NCBI GenBank assembly: GCA_018384835.1
Contig: JAHAYB010000365.1
Span: 1 to 6,604, forward strand
DNA length: 6,604 nt
Direction: 5' to 3'
Origin: Comamonas sp.
Lineage (GTDB): Bacteria; Pseudomonadota; Gammaproteobacteria; Burkholderiales; Burkholderiaceae_C
The notes beneath the pieces were generated by a model, which was not told the DNA's origin, did not search any database, and was given only the letters and a program-made list of their open reading frames with translations. How positions within the stretch are numbered: the stretch's first letter is position 1; every line of letters starts with the position of its first letter. Made by a program: the position numbers and the translations under genes. This document shows, one piece after another, positions 5,444-6,604 of the stretch.

Positions 5444-5613
5444 CTTTGCTCCCTGCAATCTACCTTCTCCTGTTGAATTCTTTTAACCACCAGCCAATGG
5501 TTTACCCTTATCGGTGTTTCACACAGCGAAACGCTATTGTCTGGTTTGAAACTATTGCATAAATTCGAACTGCGGTACAGAGAAAAATTTAGGCACCCTT
5601 CAGGAGACAAAAA
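5444..5613. promoter_or_regulatory. Divergent promoter region between IclR and second Bug gene
   Basis: This 170-bp gap must hold promoters for both genes. Plus strand: TTGTCT (5537-5542) and TAAATT (5560-5565), 17 bp apart, each matching four of six consensus bases, give a plausible promoter for the Bug gene, which also has AGGAG (5602-5606) seven bases before its ATG. For the minus strand I see no convincing -35/-10 pair. Symmetric GTTTC/GAAAC elements cluster at 5516-5557 next to and inside the proposed plus-strand promoter. Confidence 0.5.
5516..5557. promoter_or_regulatory. Candidate regulator-binding cluster of GTTTC/GAAAC elements
   Basis: GTTTC (5516-5520) and GAAAC (5528-5532) form an inverted pair with a 7-base spacer. 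A second symmetric unit, GTTTGAAAC, lies at 5544-5552. GAAACgCTATTG (5528-5539) is nearly repeated as GAAACTATTG (5548-5557), offset by 20 bp, about two helical turns. IclR-family proteins often bind GAAAC/GTTTC-like symmetric sites (KdgR is one example), so this is a reasonable IclR operator. The second copy lies between the proposed -35 and -10, which would suit repression. Confidence 0.4.
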
Positions 5614-6604
5614 ATGCATACTAATGCTATTCCCCAGAAAATATGCAAATCGTTTATTGCAATGTTTTTCGGTATTACTGCCAGTATTTCGCCTTTTGCT
5701 ATAGCACAGGCTCCAACAGATTATCCAAACAAACCTGTTCGCTTAATTGTTCCATTTCCTCCTGGCGGCGGAACCGATTTAATCGCACGCACCGTAGCGA
5801 AAAAAATTACTGAAAACAAAGGCTGGAATATTGTTGTAGACAATCGTCCTGGTGCTGGAGGCAATCTAGGCATCGATGCTGCAGCAAAATCTGCCAATGA
5901 TGGCTATACCTTAGTCATTGGACAAACCAGCAACTTGGCAGTCAATCCCAGTATCTACAAGAAACTGCCATATGACCCAGTAAAGGATCTGGCTCCTATT
6001 GCATTAGTCTCGTCTTCACCTGTGCTTATGGTGCGTGGCAGCGAATCCAAATTTAATGCTATTCAAGATGTCATTAATGCGGCGAAAGCGCGTCCCGATA
6101 CAGTCACCGTCGGCTATGCAGGCAATGGCACTGTTTCGCATCTGGCAGTCACTCAGCTTGAGATGGCTGCGGGCATAAAGTTGCGCCATATTCCCTACAA
6201 AGGCATTGCACAGGCTCTAACTGATATTTCTGGCGGACAAATAGATTTGTTTGTCGGCACGATTCCTTCTCTATTGGGGCAGGTACGCACTGGCAAGCTG
6301 CATCCCGTTGTGCTTACCTCTAAGCAACGTTCCTCACAGTTGCGTGACACACCCACCATGGTCGAGTCAGGGTTCCCTAATTTCGAATCCGTTACATGGT
6401 TTGGTATCTTAGCCCCAACAGGTACGCCTGAGGCTATTATTAGAAATCTTAATCAAAGCATTAATGAAGTTCTTAAACAAAAAGATGCGGTAGAAAAACT
6501 CCGCTCTGAAGGTGGCGATGTATTAGGCGGTAGCCCTGAAGAGTTCTCAGAACTTATCAAGAAAGAAATCCCGCATTGGGCCGAAATTGTGAAGGCATCT
6601 GGAG
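5614..6604 (+). CDS. Second Bug/TctC-family substrate-binding protein, 3' end cut by window
   Basis: The frame is open for 330 codons from the ATG at 5614 to the window edge with no stop, so it is partial. Family members usually end a few residues after the motif seen last (HWAEIVKASG), so only the extreme C-terminus is missing. Residues 1-31 are a Sec signal peptide (KICKSF, hydrophobic core, AIA before QAPTDYP, likely cleavage after Ala31). Bug signatures follow: YPNKPVRLIVPFPPGGGTDLIAR (37-59), VDNRPGAGGNLG (75-86), NDGYTLV, YAGNGTVSHLAVTQL, HIPYKGIAQALTD. AGGAG (5602-5606) seven bases upstream fixes the start. It resembles the first Bug protein in plan but differs widely in sequence, and its codons are richer in A and T. 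It is divergent from the IclR gene and probably begins another uptake/catabolic operon running to the right. Confidence 0.92.
   Translation, partial: MHTNAIPQKICKSFIAMFFGITASISPFAIAQAPTDYPNKPVRLIVPFPPGGGTDLIARTVAKKITENKGWNIVVDNRPGAGGNLGIDAAAKSANDGYTLVIGQTSNLAVNPSIYKKLPYDPVKDLAPIALVSSSPVLMVRGSESKFNAIQDVINAAKARPDTVTVGYAGNGTVSHLAVTQLEMAAGIKLRHIPYKGIAQALTDISGGQIDLFVGTIPSLLGQVRTGKLHPVVLTSKQRSSQLRDTPTMVESGFPNFESVTWFGILAPTGTPEAIIRNLNQSINEVLKQKDAVEKLRSEGGDVLGGSPEEFSELIKKEIPHWAEIVKASG

Noticed and set aside
5179..5562. 127-codon plus-strand frame across the IclR gene and its upstream region
   Set aside because: It is antisense to the conserved helix-turn-helix coding region, lacks a ribosome site, and its product has low-complexity shadow-frame character.
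1..6604. CRISPR array, tRNA or rRNA gene, insertion sequence, or defence or toxin-antitoxin system
   Set aside because: No regularly spaced repeats, cloverleaf, transposase or terminal inverted repeats, and no such protein families were seen. All supported genes belong to regulator, transport-binding and CoA-metabolism families.

Overview
The window looks like a stretch of betaproteobacterial, most likely Burkholderiales, chromosome. The main reason is two tripartite-tricarboxylate-type 'Bug' periplasmic binding proteins with no membrane permease beside them, a family greatly expanded in Bordetella, Achromobacter and relatives. One sits in a catabolic set with a CitE-like lyase and a CaiB/BaiF CoA-transferase. 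Base composition is moderate rather than high in G+C, which would suit a lower-GC Alcaligenaceae-type genome, but the genus cannot be named from this sequence.

Layout. Positions 1-197 hold no gene I can defend; they contain a terminator-like hairpin and one copy of a short repeat. A LysR-type regulator (198-1100, minus) is divergent from an apparent three-gene operon on the plus strand: HpcH/HpaI-CitE CoA-ester lyase (1170-2039), Bug binding protein (2082-3059) and family III CoA-transferase (3125-4294). The 69-bp gap between regulator and operon contains a perfect 17-bp palindrome (1109-1125), the best operator candidate. Positions 4295-4669, between convergent genes, are non-coding and rich in perfect inverted repeats. 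An IclR-type regulator (4670-5443, minus) is then divergent from a second Bug gene (5614 to the window end), which lacks only its last few codons. The second Bug gene is visibly more A+T-rich than the first module.

How the genes may work together. In the first module, the Bug protein would capture a carboxylic acid in the periplasm, the CoA-transferase would activate it as a CoA thioester, and the CitE-like enzyme would cleave the beta-hydroxyacyl-CoA by a retro-aldol (Claisen-type) reaction. This suits a hydroxy-dicarboxylate such as malate, citramalate or a related acid. LysR would respond to the substrate or its CoA ester. The second module (IclR plus Bug) looks like an independently regulated uptake unit whose remaining genes lie to the right. 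Substrates are inferred, not shown. The families are all known; the least explained parts are the shared GTTTGAAAC element in both divergent promoter regions and the structured, repeat-bearing intergenic region at 4382-4603.
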